Source: RGIG4097 sp964550635 (lineage in GTDB: Bacteria > Bacillota > Clostridia > Christensenellales > CAG-917). Taken from it: DNA of 54,379 nucleotides. Positions 1 through 8,188 of the stretch are shown here, one piece after another. A program made the translations under genes and the position numbers. The DNA is taken from positions 1 to 54,379 of the forward strand of contig CAZJZV010000010.1 of the NCBI GenBank assembly GCA_964550635.1. Direction: 5' to 3'. The first letter of the stretch is position 1. Each line of letters opens with the position of its first letter. Under the pieces are notes generated by a model. The model was not told where the DNA came from. It saw only the letters and a program-made list of their open reading frames with translations, and searched no databases.

Positions 1-795
1 TGTCACGCTGTTGGGAATAGTAACACTCGTAAGACCACTGCAATAATGGAAGGCACCATAACCAATACTTGTCACACTGTTGGGAATAGTAACGCTCGTC
101 AGTCCACTGCAATAAGAGAAGGCATTCTCACCAATACTTGTCACGCTGTTGGGAATAGTAACGCTCGTCAGTCCACTGCAATCACGGAAGGCATATTCGG
201 CTATACCCAAAGTACCGTCCTTCAATACGATTGTTGTGTTGCTGGGCATTGAGCCTTTGTATTTGTAAGCAACTTTACCTGCATAAACTAGTCCATCAGG
301 TTGATTATCATACCAAGCAGTTCCATCGAAGGCAAAACGACCTATGCTCGTCACGCTGTCGGGAATGGTTATGCTTGTCAGTCCACTGCAATCACGGAAG
401 GCACCATAACCAATACTTGTCACGCTGTTGGGAATAGTAACGCTCGTAAGACCACTGCAACCATCGAATGCATAACTACCAATGCTAGTCACGCTGTCGG
501 GAATAGTAACACTCGTAAGACCACTGCAGCCACGGAAGGCACCCGAGCCAATATCCGTCACGCTGTTGGGAATAGTAACACTCGTAAGACCACTGCAACC
601 AGAGAATGCATAACTACCAATGCTAGTCACACTGTTGGGAATAGTAACGCTCGTCAGTCCACTGCAATAAGAGAAGGCATACTCACCAATACTTGTCACG
701 CTGTTGGGAATAGTAACACTCGTAAGACCACTGCAATAATGGAAGGCATCCTCACCAATACTTGTTACGCTGTCGGGAATAACTGCATGCGTTGA
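1..795 (-). repeat. 69-bp tandem repeats encoding 23-aa LRR_5 (BspA-type) units
   Basis: A near-identical block recurs with exact 69-bp period at about 1, 70, 139, 349, 418, 487, 556, 625, 694 and 763. On the minus strand each unit reads like SVTIPNSVTSIGxxAFxxC-SGLT, the LRR_5/BspA pattern. Between 181 and 348 a longer divergent unit occurs (GTAWYDNQ...GLVYAGKVAYKYKG), a common cap or spacer in this family. The nucleotide identity is higher than protein selection needs, so recent unit duplication or gene conversion is likely. Confidence 0.93.
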
Positions 796-2331
796 AGCGC
801 CTATATATTTTGTTATGGTAACGCCGTAATCTGTTAATACGTATTCGTAGTCAGAAAACTCGGACAAATCAAGCCACGCGGCGTGTAAGGTCGAATCATC
901 TTGTAAATTTTCCCAAAAATTATCTTTTATTGTTGCATTGTTATCCGTAATAAACGTTCCGTCTAAGGTCTTAAACCCAATAAAACTATAATTTGTTTTC
1001 GTAGGGATTGGTATAACTACGTCGTTTTTGTTTTCACTACATACAACTGAAATAGTTTGTGTGTTTTTGCCGCTGTTAAAAACGCCGCCAGCTGCATCTA
1101 ATGCGATCTCTACGGTTTTTCCATATGTTATTTCTCTGTTTAGGGTTATCGCATGATTGGGCATGACCGTATTTTCATCAATTAGTTTTCCGTCGAGATA
1201 ATAGTTATACATGGTGCTCACATGTGCTTTTTTGAGTTGTGCTAAAAGCAGTGAGTCTTCTTCAAGTGAACAGACGACTTTACCGTCTATGGTGACGTCG
1301 TATTTAGTGTCGCTATACCAATTTGCGTAATACGTCACTTCTTCCCAAATGCGCGTGTCGGTATCGAATTTTTTGGCGGTTCTTGACGTGCGGCCTTTAG
1401 GTTCGGTATACCAACCCATAAATTGATAGCCGTCTCTCGTTGCTTCGGGGGCTTCTTTGAGTATGCTTCCGAGTTTTATCTTTTTTGACCAACCGCCGTT
1501 TCCGCCGTTCGCGTCAAACGTAACTTTAATTTTTTTGTTTGAAGAAGAGAACTTCCCGAGTTGGACACGCTTATATTCCGACATATATTCCATATCTTCG
1601 CCGATAAAAATGTGGTCATTTCCATCCTTTCTAAAATAATATTTATCGGTTTGTTTTCCAAACAACTCGTCTTTATATGTGAAAGAAATGGTGTTTCCTT
1701 TTATTTTCCAAGTGCCCTCGTCTATAGTTTCTTCGCCATAAAAGTCATAATAAAACTCGTACTTGCTTGAAGTAAAACTATAAAATTCGTTGGGATTGCT
1801 TACGTTGTAGTAAACACCGCGAACACCAATAAGGCAGACCATCAATATAATTGCTGTGATCAAAACCAAAGTGGATGGCAAAACGACTTTGAGTCCCCAC
1901 TTTTTAAGGAAATCAAACACTTTCGTTTCTTTGAATCTTTCCCAGAGTTGTTTGGCTTTTTCGCTAGAGTTTTTATGATTTTTTTCTTCAATCGCCGCTT
2001 GCTTGCGCTCCATTTCGGCAAGGCGTGCTTTTAACGTCTCGATTTCGCTTTGCGGTTCGGGGGTTGCGGTTTCTTCGGCTTGAGGTTCTTCGTTGTGAAT
2101 CAAATTTTCACTCTTGAGTTCATCGCTCACGCTCGTATCGTTGACTACGACGTTTTCAGGGTTCTCAACTGCCACTTCTTGTCTCGGCTCGTTTTGTTCC
2201 ACTGGTGCCGGCTGTTCGGTCGGCTCCGTCGTAGTTACACTGGTTTTTCTTCTGAAAACCGCGTTGCAACTTTGGCAGATGTATCTATCTTCTTGCACGA
2301 TAAATTCTCCGCCACACTTTGGACATTTCAT
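1..2331 (-). CDS. BspA-like leucine-rich-repeat surface protein with N-terminal zinc ribbon (3' end beyond window)
   Basis: One open frame of 777 codons runs from ATG 2331 to base 1 without a stop. A strong ribosome site (GGAGGGG) lies just upstream. Domains in order: zinc ribbon with CxxC at residues 3-6 and 19-22; acidic/proline-rich linker and a short charged helix (about 95-125); one membrane segment at about 148-170; an extracytoplasmic region of unknown fold (about 175-270); an InlB B-repeat (Flg_new) around 275-345 with FDANGG...GYQFMGWYT; a second region of this kind to about 490; then at least ten LRR_5 repeats from about 510. The zinc ribbon should be cytoplasmic and the repeats outside. 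Such proteins usually bind host or matrix ligands; here that is inference. The C-terminus is not visible. Confidence 0.9.
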   Translation of the reverse strand, partial: MKCPKCGGEFIVQEDRYICQSCNAVFRRKTSVTTTEPTEQPAPVEQNEPRQEVAVENPENVVVNDTSVSDELKSENLIHNEEPQAEETATPEPQSEIETLKARLAEMERKQAAIEEKNHKNSSEKAKQLWERFKETKVFDFLKKWGLKVVLPSTLVLITAIILMVCLIGVRGVYYNVSNPNEFYSFTSSKYEFYYDFYGEETIDEGTWKIKGNTISFTYKDELFGKQTDKYYFRKDGNDHIFIGEDMEYMSEYKRVQLGKFSSSNKKIKVTFDANGGNGGWSKKIKLGSILKEAPEATRDGYQFMGWYTEPKGRTSRTAKKFDTDTRIWEEVTYYANWYSDTKYDVTIDGKVVCSLEEDSLLLAQLKKAHVSTMYNYYLDGKLIDENTVMPNHAITLNREITYGKTVEIALDAAGGVFNSGKNTQTISVVCSENKNDVVIPIPTKTNYSFIGFKTLDGTFITDNNATIKDNFWENLQDDSTLHAAWLDLSEFSDYEYVLTDYGVTITKYIGASTHAVIPDSVTSIGEDAFHYCSGLTSVTIPNSVTSIGEYAFSYCSGLTSVTIPNSVTSIGSYAFSGCSGLTSVTIPNSVTDIGSGAFRGCSGLTSVTIPDSVTSIGSYAFDGCSGLTSVTIPNSVTSIGYGAFRDCSGLTSITIPDSVTSIGRFAFDGTAWYDNQPDGLVYAGKVAYKYKGSMPSNTTIVLKDGTLGIAEYAFRDCSGLTSVTIPNSVTSIGENAFSYCSGLTSVTIPNSVTSIGYGAFHYCSGLTSVTIPNSVT

Positions 2332-2752
2332 ATTAGTCCCCTCCTAAAAAAAATATTGAGTGCGAACTTACACCCGATATTTGTGCGGAGCAAAAATATA
2401 ACAAGTGTATTTCTCGCTAGATTTTGCTACAAATCTCATTGCTACAATCGTGAAAGCTATGATATGCGAAAATATACACCTGTTACCAGAGAGTAATAAG
2501 CGTTTCACGACTATATTAAGATTTGTAGCACCTTAATTCTACTTCTCCGCACAAAAATTGTCAAGACCTTATATTATTCATAATATAACCCACCCCGCCT
2601 TGTCCTTCCGGACAATGAATAGGGGCATCCCGAACGAAACATAGGCACCACACTCCCACGCACCCGCTGTTCGCACCGTTACCACATGCCCACGCACCAA
2701 AAGCATAACAAAACCAAAACCATCATAACTAATCGTTCCCCCATTGTCATTC

Positions 2753-2797
2753 CGAGCGTAATACAGGGGTATCCCCGCTGCGAAAACTAACCCCCCC
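2753..2797 (+). repeat. Truncated copy of dispersed repeat (left end)
   Basis: About 45 bases match the start of the 3244-3430 repeat: TGTCATTCCGAGCG..., then the shared block CAGGGGTATCCCCxCTGCG and AAAACxAxCC. Similarity ends in a poly-C tract. The core GGGGTATCCCC is palindromic. Confidence 0.75.
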
Positions 2798-3060
2798 CCA
2801 TATTTAACATGGTTGTTATCTTCTTATTCCCCCCCAAACTCCGACCATTTATATTTTTTCTCCGACATTCAATACTTCAATTTGCTCGATTTTGTTTTCC
2901 TTTGCCCTTATATCACCCACCTTTTTTCATCTGTTTTACCCGATTTCTTGTCGCCATACTTCTTTTCATTCGCTCTTGTCCAATTTTGTTACTCGCATCC
3001 GCCTTATTTCTTATTCTTAACCCCCTTTTCTTCCCATTTTATCTCATATCCACCTTCTAA

Positions 3061-3125
3061 AAACCCGCCATCTCTTACAACTCAACTGTTCGCAAAATAC
3101 CATTAAACTATTCGCAAAATGTAGA
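3061..3125 (-). repeat. Iteron-like pair, left copy (inverted)
   Basis: On the minus strand two copies of TTTTGCGAAYAGTT lie 22 bp apart (TTTTGCGAATAGTT, then TTTTGCGAACAGTT), followed by GAGT and a purine-rich tail (AAGAGA). The same arrangement with the same period occurs on the plus strand at 5846-5905. Confidence 0.8.
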
Positions 3126-3243
3126 AAAACTCACGAAAAAAACCGCACCCCCACTCTTTTCACGCCCCCGCCTTTCCCTATTATCATCCCACACCCCCGT
3201 CCACAAACCACAACCTAATCATCTCATCCAATCCCTTCCCCTA

Positions 3244-3430
3244 TGTCATTGCGAGGAGCAATATAGGGGTATCCCCACTGCGAAAACCAGCCTACGGCAA
3301 TTTGATTGCGCACTATGTTTGAACAGGCGCAGTTTTTCGCAGAAGGGGAAAAGGAGCAAGGATCGGCGCACAAAAGCCGTCGCAGAGGGCATAGCGCAAA
3401 GTGCCTTGTGACGTAATCTCGCGGGAGCGA
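3244..3430 (+). repeat. Dispersed intergenic repeat, about 185 bp, copy 1
   Basis: This segment matches the reverse complement of 38330-38508 along its whole length. Shared blocks include GGGGTATCCCCACTGCGAAA, GGCAATTTGATT, GCACTATGTTTG, TCGCAGAAGGGGAAAA, AGCCGTCGCAGAGGGCATAG and ATCTCGCGGGAGCG. No reading frame is shared between copies, and differences are scattered substitutions and 1-2 nt indels. It may be a non-autonomous mobile element or a structured REP-like sequence. Confidence 0.88.
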
Positions 3431-3747
3431 AGCACACAATCGTCATATCTTCGCACTCCCCTTCTGTCATTGCGAGGAGCAACGCGACGCGGCAATCTCC
3501 AGGGACGGCACCGCTCACAGTCATTCAACCATTTTATCTGGCGCAAAACACGACGATAAATATCTGCGGTGAAAGCCCGTTAGGGCCAAAACGGCACTTA
3601 TACAAGCTCTTCGCCTGTTTCTTCTTCGTCAAGCACCGCAATTCATTACTATTCCCACGTCAACACAATCTGTCTATCCCCCGCAATGTCCCCAACGTTA
3701 AACCAATTTTTATATGCGTTTACTTCTTAAAAATCTATAAAAACGAA

Positions 3748-3763
3748 TGTTTCACGTAAAACA
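3748..3763. promoter_or_regulatory. parS-like site, one mismatch
   Basis: TGTTTCACGTAAAACA matches the ParB/Spo0J parS consensus TGTTTCACGTGAAACA at 15 of 16 positions. It lies 1.4 kb from the three-site cluster and may be a weaker outlying site. Confidence 0.6.
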
Positions 3764-5126
3764 TTTTGATAGAATCGAACCACAACCCCGCGAATTCCTG
3801 TGCAATTCTTTGAAATGCGCAACTGTTCCGTCCCTGCAAGCACACTATAGAAATCCCCGCAAAAATCTATTGCTTTATTTTCTCTCGAGCCAAACAATTT
3901 CTCATCCCACCACGCATAAAAACAACAGAAAATCGCCCTGTCATTATCCAACCCCGTTATCCCCGATCTTACACGTTGCCCTTTTATCTTTATGCCAAAA
4001 CTTCACCCATTTCCCTTGCACACCGAAATCCAACCCGGCATTTGCACAAGTTTAATGTTTCACCGTCATCGTTTGAACCGTTCATCGTCTTGTCCCCGCT
4101 TTATTCACCCCTATGCTTCCGATAATATATTCACTCACACTCTTTCGGAGCGTCTAACACCAACCCCATTTAACTTTTCCCAAAATTCTCCGCATAAAAT
4201 ACCCCAATCACCAACCACCAAACACAATGCCCCTGAAAATCTATTGTTCATTTTCGGCAAAACCCGTATGCAGACTCGGATCGCACTCCTAAAAAACAAC
4301 AGAGATTTTACCCATCATCTCGTCCGTATTTTCAAAAACTCACTGAAAATTCGATCGTATTCAATCAAATTCGCCCGTTAAATCAACAGAAAAATGCAAC
4401 TCCCCAAACCAAACACGCATATTTCCCTTTTGCCCGTTAATACTCAGAAAGAAAAATACACAAACTCTTTGCATATTGGGTTGCAAAAGGAATACACAAG
4501 CTCTTCACTTCACCTAATAATATCACATGCCTAAACCAACCTATCCCAAACCGACAACAATCTGCTCTGAAAACAATCAATTCTCGGCAATCAAAGCGCA
4601 AGCCGAACAACGTCTCATATTCGTCGAACACCCTCAACTCACTTAGTTTTAAATAAAATTATACCACTCACACCGCCAAACTCGTCTTATTCTGCAAAAG
4701 GGAACCAGTAACGTAGTAACGGGACACTAGTATAAGATAACGCCATAAACCCATACAAAACTAATCTAAGCCTACTAGAATCTACGCTGTAAATAATCGC
4801 CCAAGACCGTCTACAAGCAAATAATACTACGCCTAAACGCTCGCCGGCACTTAAACTTTCTGTAGATTGACAATGCCCGCACAACCAATGCACCGATTTT
4901 TCCACCCTGCAAATGTAAATTAACGATAGCAGGGCAGTGTAGTTCTGGCGCAAACTCTTGTCGTAGTAAAAAACATCTATCAACACCCGTAATTTCATCA
5001 ATCAAACAAGTAGCAACCCCACCAAACGCCTGCTCATCTATCATAGCAACACAATATCAATCCACAAAACCACATCTCGAAAAACACCAACTTCACCGTA
5101 AAACAGGCAAAATATAGAAAAACGAG

Positions 5127-5142
5127 TGTTTCACGTGAAACA
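5127..5142. promoter_or_regulatory. parS site (perfect consensus)
   Basis: TGTTTCACGTGAAACA is a perfect 16-bp palindrome identical to the consensus parS bound by ParB/Spo0J. ParB loading at parS sites near the origin drives chromosome segregation and SMC recruitment in Bacillota. parA and parB are not in this window. Confidence 0.85.
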
Positions 5143-5177
5143 GTGTACAGGCGGTGAAATTTTGTCCAAAAAATATA

Positions 5178-5193
5178 GGTTTCACGTGAAACA
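5178..5193. promoter_or_regulatory. parS site
   Basis: GGTTTCACGTGAAACA matches consensus at 15 of 16 positions, with the full 14-bp core palindrome. It starts 51 bp after the first site. Confidence 0.82.
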
Positions 5194-5210
5194 TCTCGGG
5201 ATTGGTATCG

Positions 5211-5226
5211 CGTTTCACGTGAAACG
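5211..5226. promoter_or_regulatory. parS site
   Basis: CGTTTCACGTGAAACG keeps the perfect 14-bp core GTTTCACGTGAAAC. It starts 33 bp after the second site; three such palindromes within 100 bp are very unlikely by chance. Confidence 0.82.
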
Positions 5227-5845
5227 AAAAGTTCTTGAAAATTTCAAAAATCCCTGTGAATAGTGGGTTTTTCGGCGCTATTTGCCTGCGAAAACTCGGC
5301 AAAAACGGGAAGAAAATTATTTTTTCGCCCTTTCTTCATCTAAAAATTACAATAGAAAAATTGCCCTTTTCACCATTGAAAAATCGACCTTTTCGGTTTC
5401 GCAAAAAATATAGAAAAATTTTGCAGGTTTCACGCTTTTTCTATAAAACCACAATTTATAGCAAATTTTCTATGTTTTAGCGTCAAAATATAGTGTTTAG
5501 CGCCTGTGAAACCATAGAAATTATTGGCGATACACAGACGTTTATGCATTGTTGTAGCTGCTTTTCGTTGGTTTTTCTGCTAATTTTCATAGAAAAATGC
5601 CATTATAGCCGCAAAAACTACTGCTTTTTCTGATGTTATGTGCATGTTTCTCGGTTTTGTTTGAAAATCCCTTCTTTTTTGTTTTGCCCGTTGGTTTCTT
5701 CGCCCTTGTTGTTTACTTTGTCGAGTTGTTTAACATTCTGTTATTCTGCAGTTGATTCTGGTTCTTAAACTGTTTCTTTTCAGTTCTTTGATCATCAAAA
5801 ATACTCTCTACGTTATAACAAAATGTCTCTTTCATTTGATTTTAT

Positions 5846-5905
5846 CTGCATTTTGCGAACAGTTATATAAGATTTTGCGAATAGTTGAGTAATTAGAGAC
5901 AATCT
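5846..5905 (+). repeat. Iteron-like pair, right copy
   Basis: Two copies of TTTTGCGAAYAGTT (TTTTGCGAACAGTT, then TTTTGCGAATAGTT) with a 22-bp period, preceded by TCTGCA and followed by GAGT and an AGAGA tail. It is an imperfect inverted match of 3061-3125 over nearly 60 bp, so the two pairs flank a 2.7-kb segment containing all parS sites. The spacing, close to two helical turns, fits cooperative protein binding on one DNA face. Confidence 0.8.
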
Positions 5906-5977
5906 GGGCTTGTGTGAGTATATGGATATGCGTATGGTTGCGCGCGAAAAAGTTTTATCCGTGCGTAAGTTAACGTG

Positions 5978-6187
5978 TCAAATGTCTTTTCTGCCGATCA
6001 AATAATCTACGCTTACGTCAAAAAAGTCTGCCAATTTCCACAAACTTTCGATACTGGGTTCTTTTTTTCCGTTGAGCCAATTGCATACAGTACTTTGATT
6101 GACGTGTATGCTATTTGCGAGTTTACTTTGGTTCAAACCCTCTGATTTCAACAGTTCTTTGATTCGGTCGATGATGATAATTTCCAT
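5978..6187 (-). CDS. XRE-family helix-turn-helix regulator (69 aa)
   Basis: Small DNA-binding protein consisting almost entirely of one HTH_3 domain: DRIKELLKSEGLNQSKLA, then VNQSTVCNWLNGKKEPS as recognition region and LADFFDVSVDYLIG as closing helices. The ATG at 6187 gives a standard XRE N-terminus; an in-frame ATG at 6196 is possible. Neither has a ribosome site, but a -10-like TATTAT ends 7 nt before 6187, so the mRNA may be leaderless. It is divergent from the membrane protein at 6264 and probably represses that gene and/or itself through the dyad at 6204-6243; the target is inferred from position. Confidence 0.85.
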   Translation of the reverse strand: MEIIIIDRIKELLKSEGLNQSKLANSIHVNQSTVCNWLNGKKEPSIESLWKLADFFDVSVDYLIGRKDI

Positions 6188-6189
6188 AC

Positions 6190-6243
6190 TTGACATAATA
6201 TGTCCAAGGGCATATAATGTGATTGAAACTTGCCCTTGGGCAA
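6190..6243. promoter_or_regulatory. Overlapping divergent promoters with operator dyad
   Basis: Plus strand: TTGACA at 6190-6195, 17-bp spacer, TATAAT at 6213-6218, a perfect sigma-A promoter for the gene at 6264. Minus strand: TATTAT at 6195-6200 with ATCACA at 6218-6223, 17-bp spacing, for the XRE gene. An inverted repeat CCAAGGGCA (6204-6212) / TGCCCTTGG (6231-6239) overlaps both, and its right half sits in a second dyad, TTGCCC-TT-GGGCAA (6230-6243). This is a likely operator for the XRE protein. Confidence 0.75.
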
Positions 6244-6263
6244 TATTTTGGAGGAAATAACCC

Positions 6264-6983
6264 ATGACTAACATTTCAAACAAGTGTAATAATTATGACG
6301 CTGACGTGAAACAGGCAGAAAATCTTCTGCGCTTTAAAAAAGTGATTTTTATCGCGCCGTGCGTATTGTTCGCTATTTTAAGCATTGTACTTTGGATTGC
6401 AACGAGCAATGCAACAATGCTGGCATTGCTCATCATTCCCGTTGTCTACGTGATTGTTATGGCGATAATTTTGCCGATGATATTCGACAAACACTGCAAA
6501 GCAATAGTTGATGAGTACTTCAAATACTATAGCGTTAGCAACAATGAGAAACAAACACTTCTTGCAGACGTAAGCAAATATCAAGAATTGCTCGGAAGAG
6601 AAGTTAAAAACGTTTCGGCGCCTTGGTGTGTTTTGGTAAACGACAATCAAGGCTTTACGCAAAAAATGAGAAAAGATAACGTGTTGTTCACGCGCAACAT
6701 TAACAACTCTTTAAAATGCGTATCTGTTTTTCCGATCTTAATAGCAAAGGAAACATATTTTGGTGCTCACGCAGGATACGTTAAGGGGCTTGTCGCATAT
6801 GACACCGGCTGTCTTACTATCCCCATTGACGACATTGATCATTATAGAGAAAATATGATGACGTGCAGTTTTGGTGCGGACGCGTTGTGCAAAATCACTT
6901 TTTCTAATTCCGCTATGATGGATGCGCTTATCCCTAAAAAGGACTTCTACTATCAAACTTCAAAGAAAGAAAAGGAAGATTGA
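6264..6983 (+). CDS. Membrane protein of unknown function (239 aa)
   Basis: The ATG is preceded by GGAGGAAATAACCC. The protein starts with a short polar cytoplasmic segment, then two adjacent hydrophobic segments at about 25-46 and 51-74 (VIFIAPCVLFAILSIVLWIA; LALLIIPVVYVIVMAIILPM), followed by about 165 soluble residues with no motif I recognise. It is driven by a consensus promoter under the XRE operator and ends before a strong terminator, so it is a single-gene unit. The arrangement resembles a regulator plus regulated membrane or immunity-type protein, but no function is assigned. Confidence 0.8.
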   Translation: MTNISNKCNNYDADVKQAENLLRFKKVIFIAPCVLFAILSIVLWIATSNATMLALLIIPVVYVIVMAIILPMIFDKHCKAIVDEYFKYYSVSNNEKQTLLADVSKYQELLGREVKNVSAPWCVLVNDNQGFTQKMRKDNVLFTRNINNSLKCVSVFPILIAKETYFGAHAGYVKGLVAYDTGCLTIPIDDIDHYRENMMTCSFGADALCKITFSNSAMMDALIPKKDFYYQTSKKEKED

Positions 6984-7008
6984 AATTCTCAACAATAAAC
7001 ATAAAACT

Positions 7009-7034
7009 AAAAGGCGAGTGTATGCTCGCCTTTT
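7009..7034 (+). terminator. Intrinsic terminator after the 6264 gene
   Basis: AAAAGGCGAG - TGTATG - CTCGCCTTTT forms a 10-bp stem with a U-rich tail. Confidence 0.85.
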
Positions 7035-7152
7035 ATTATTTGCTACTTGAATTACGCACCGCTATATTTGTAATAAATACGCGAGAAATCTATCGTTTTG
7101 GGTGGAAAATGGGACATTTTGTTACATTTTTAAACTTTTTATATGAAAACAC

Positions 7153-7181
7153 TTGTAATAAGCGGGTTTACATTGTACAAT
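7153..7181 (+). promoter_or_regulatory. radC promoter
   Basis: TTGTAA, 17-bp spacer, TACAAT; the radC ATG follows 27 nt downstream with GGAG as ribosome site. Confidence 0.65.
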
Positions 7182-7207
7182 TATGAAAAAAATTCGGAGT
7201 TTTTACT

Positions 7208-7933
7208 ATGGATAAGAAGGGTATTCATGACGGCCATAGGGATAGAGTTAGAGACAAAATCCTAGCGTCCGGATTGGAGAAGTTGCCCCCGCACGAAGTG
7301 TTGGAATATTTGCTTTTTCACGTAATTCCTAGAAAAGATACAAACGCCCTAGCGCACGAACTTATTAATACGTTCGGCTCGTTTTCCGACGTTCTCGCGC
7401 AGGATGCGGACAGGCTTATGGCGGTAAAAGGAATGACGAAAAATGCGGCTATTTTCTTATCTACGATGACGGACGTTTTCAGGTTTTATATCAAGGACGT
7501 CGAAAGACCGCGCGAGAGTCTTTGCGGGAAGGGTAAGGCTAAATTCTATATCCTGTCCCAAGCGTACGGAAAGAAAATCGAAGAGTTTTACGTCGCGAGT
7601 TTGGACGCGAAAGATAATTTGATACGGTTAGAATGCTTGTCCAAGGGTAGCGGAGATACCGTTATGGTCACCGCAAGGGACGTTACGGACTTTGCTTTGA
7701 GGACGGGAGCGGTGTCAATTATTATCGCACATAATCACCCCGCGGGCAGTCTGCGCCCTACCGACGAAGATATCAATTTCACGAGAAACGTATTGTGGAC
7801 GCTGGACGGCATAGGCGTAACCCTGCAAGACCACTATATTGTGGCGGGACAGGACTCGTATTCATTCGCGGAAGACGGTTTGATAGATGCCCTAAATCGT
7901 GAAAAAGCACTCGCCGCCGCGCTCAACTCCTAA
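7208..7933 (+). CDS. radC: RadC-family JAB/MPN domain protein
   Basis: 241 aa, normal for the family. The N-terminal third has the helix-hairpin-helix-like region (KLPPHEVLEYLLF...VKGMTKNAA). The C-terminal half is the JAB1/MPN metalloprotease-like fold with motif HNHPAG at 175-180 followed by PTDED at 184-188, giving the HxH...D metal ligands. RadC proteins are conserved but their cellular role is unsettled; the old DNA-repair assignment is weak. It has its own promoter and terminator. GGAG 9 nt before the ATG supports this start. Confidence 0.95.
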   Translation: MDKKGIHDGHRDRVRDKILASGLEKLPPHEVLEYLLFHVIPRKDTNALAHELINTFGSFSDVLAQDADRLMAVKGMTKNAAIFLSTMTDVFRFYIKDVERPRESLCGKGKAKFYILSQAYGKKIEEFYVASLDAKDNLIRLECLSKGSGDTVMVTARDVTDFALRTGAVSIIIAHNHPAGSLRPTDEDINFTRNVLWTLDGIGVTLQDHYIVAGQDSYSFAEDGLIDALNREKALAAALNS

Positions 7934-7970
7934 ACGCAATAAGAACATGTTTTCTTGACACAATTAAAGT

Positions 7971-7993
7971 CCCTACTAGACAGTAGGGTTTTT
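7971..7993 (+). terminator. Intrinsic terminator after radC
   Basis: CCCTACT - AGAC - AGTAGGG followed by TTTTT. The same 7-bp stem recurs at 8252-8274. Confidence 0.85.
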
Positions 7994-8188
7994 GCTAATT
8001 ATGGCGCAACGCGGTTGAGCGCGGGTGTAGCACGTTCAAATCAATATAGCGGAATGTTAGTTCTGATTCGTCAAGTGAAAAATTTCTTAGCTCGTATAGG
8101 ACTGACAAAATCGCAACAAAAACTGCTCATCGAATATTGCGGACTTGCCGCCTAAAAATAAAAAAAAGTGACACTTTTAGTGACAGAC

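Larger units (their letters stand above)
2332..5977. other. 3.6-kb gene-poor region, possible replication origin/centromere
   Basis: No frame here has a ribosome site, codon bias or recognisable product; the open frames are chance products of a low-stop, C-rich strand. The plus strand is strongly C-over-G from about 2600 to 4400 (for example 20 C and 1 G in 3001-3060; 21 C and 5 G in 4201-4260). It becomes balanced around 5500-5760 and G-over-C near 5900 (18 G and 4 C in 5881-5940). The region holds parS-type sites, iteron-like inverted pairs and dispersed repeats, listed separately. I see no cluster of perfect DnaA boxes (TTATNCACA); the nearest are TTTTCCACC near 4893 and TTATCCAAC near 3943. 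dnaA and dnaN are not in the window. Confidence 0.45.

Noticed and set aside
301..795. Plus-strand frame with repeats (HAVGNSNARKTTA)
   Set aside because: Antisense reading of the minus-strand LRR gene; repeats follow from the 69-bp units.
2809..3106. Plus-strand frames rich in Phe/Pro/Ser
   Set aside because: Chance frames in a pyrimidine-rich strand; no ribosome site, and overlapping frames are equally open.
3747..4381. Overlapping frames in 3.7-4.4 kb
   Set aside because: No ribosome site, composition explained by C/A-rich strand, and no recognisable domain.
2332..5977. DnaA-box cluster
   Set aside because: Only isolated near matches were found by eye; origin claim rests on parS, iterons and skew instead.
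7955..8155. 66-aa frame after radC
   Set aside because: Starts inside the terminator and has no ribosome site; it may be a gene remnant but is not supported.
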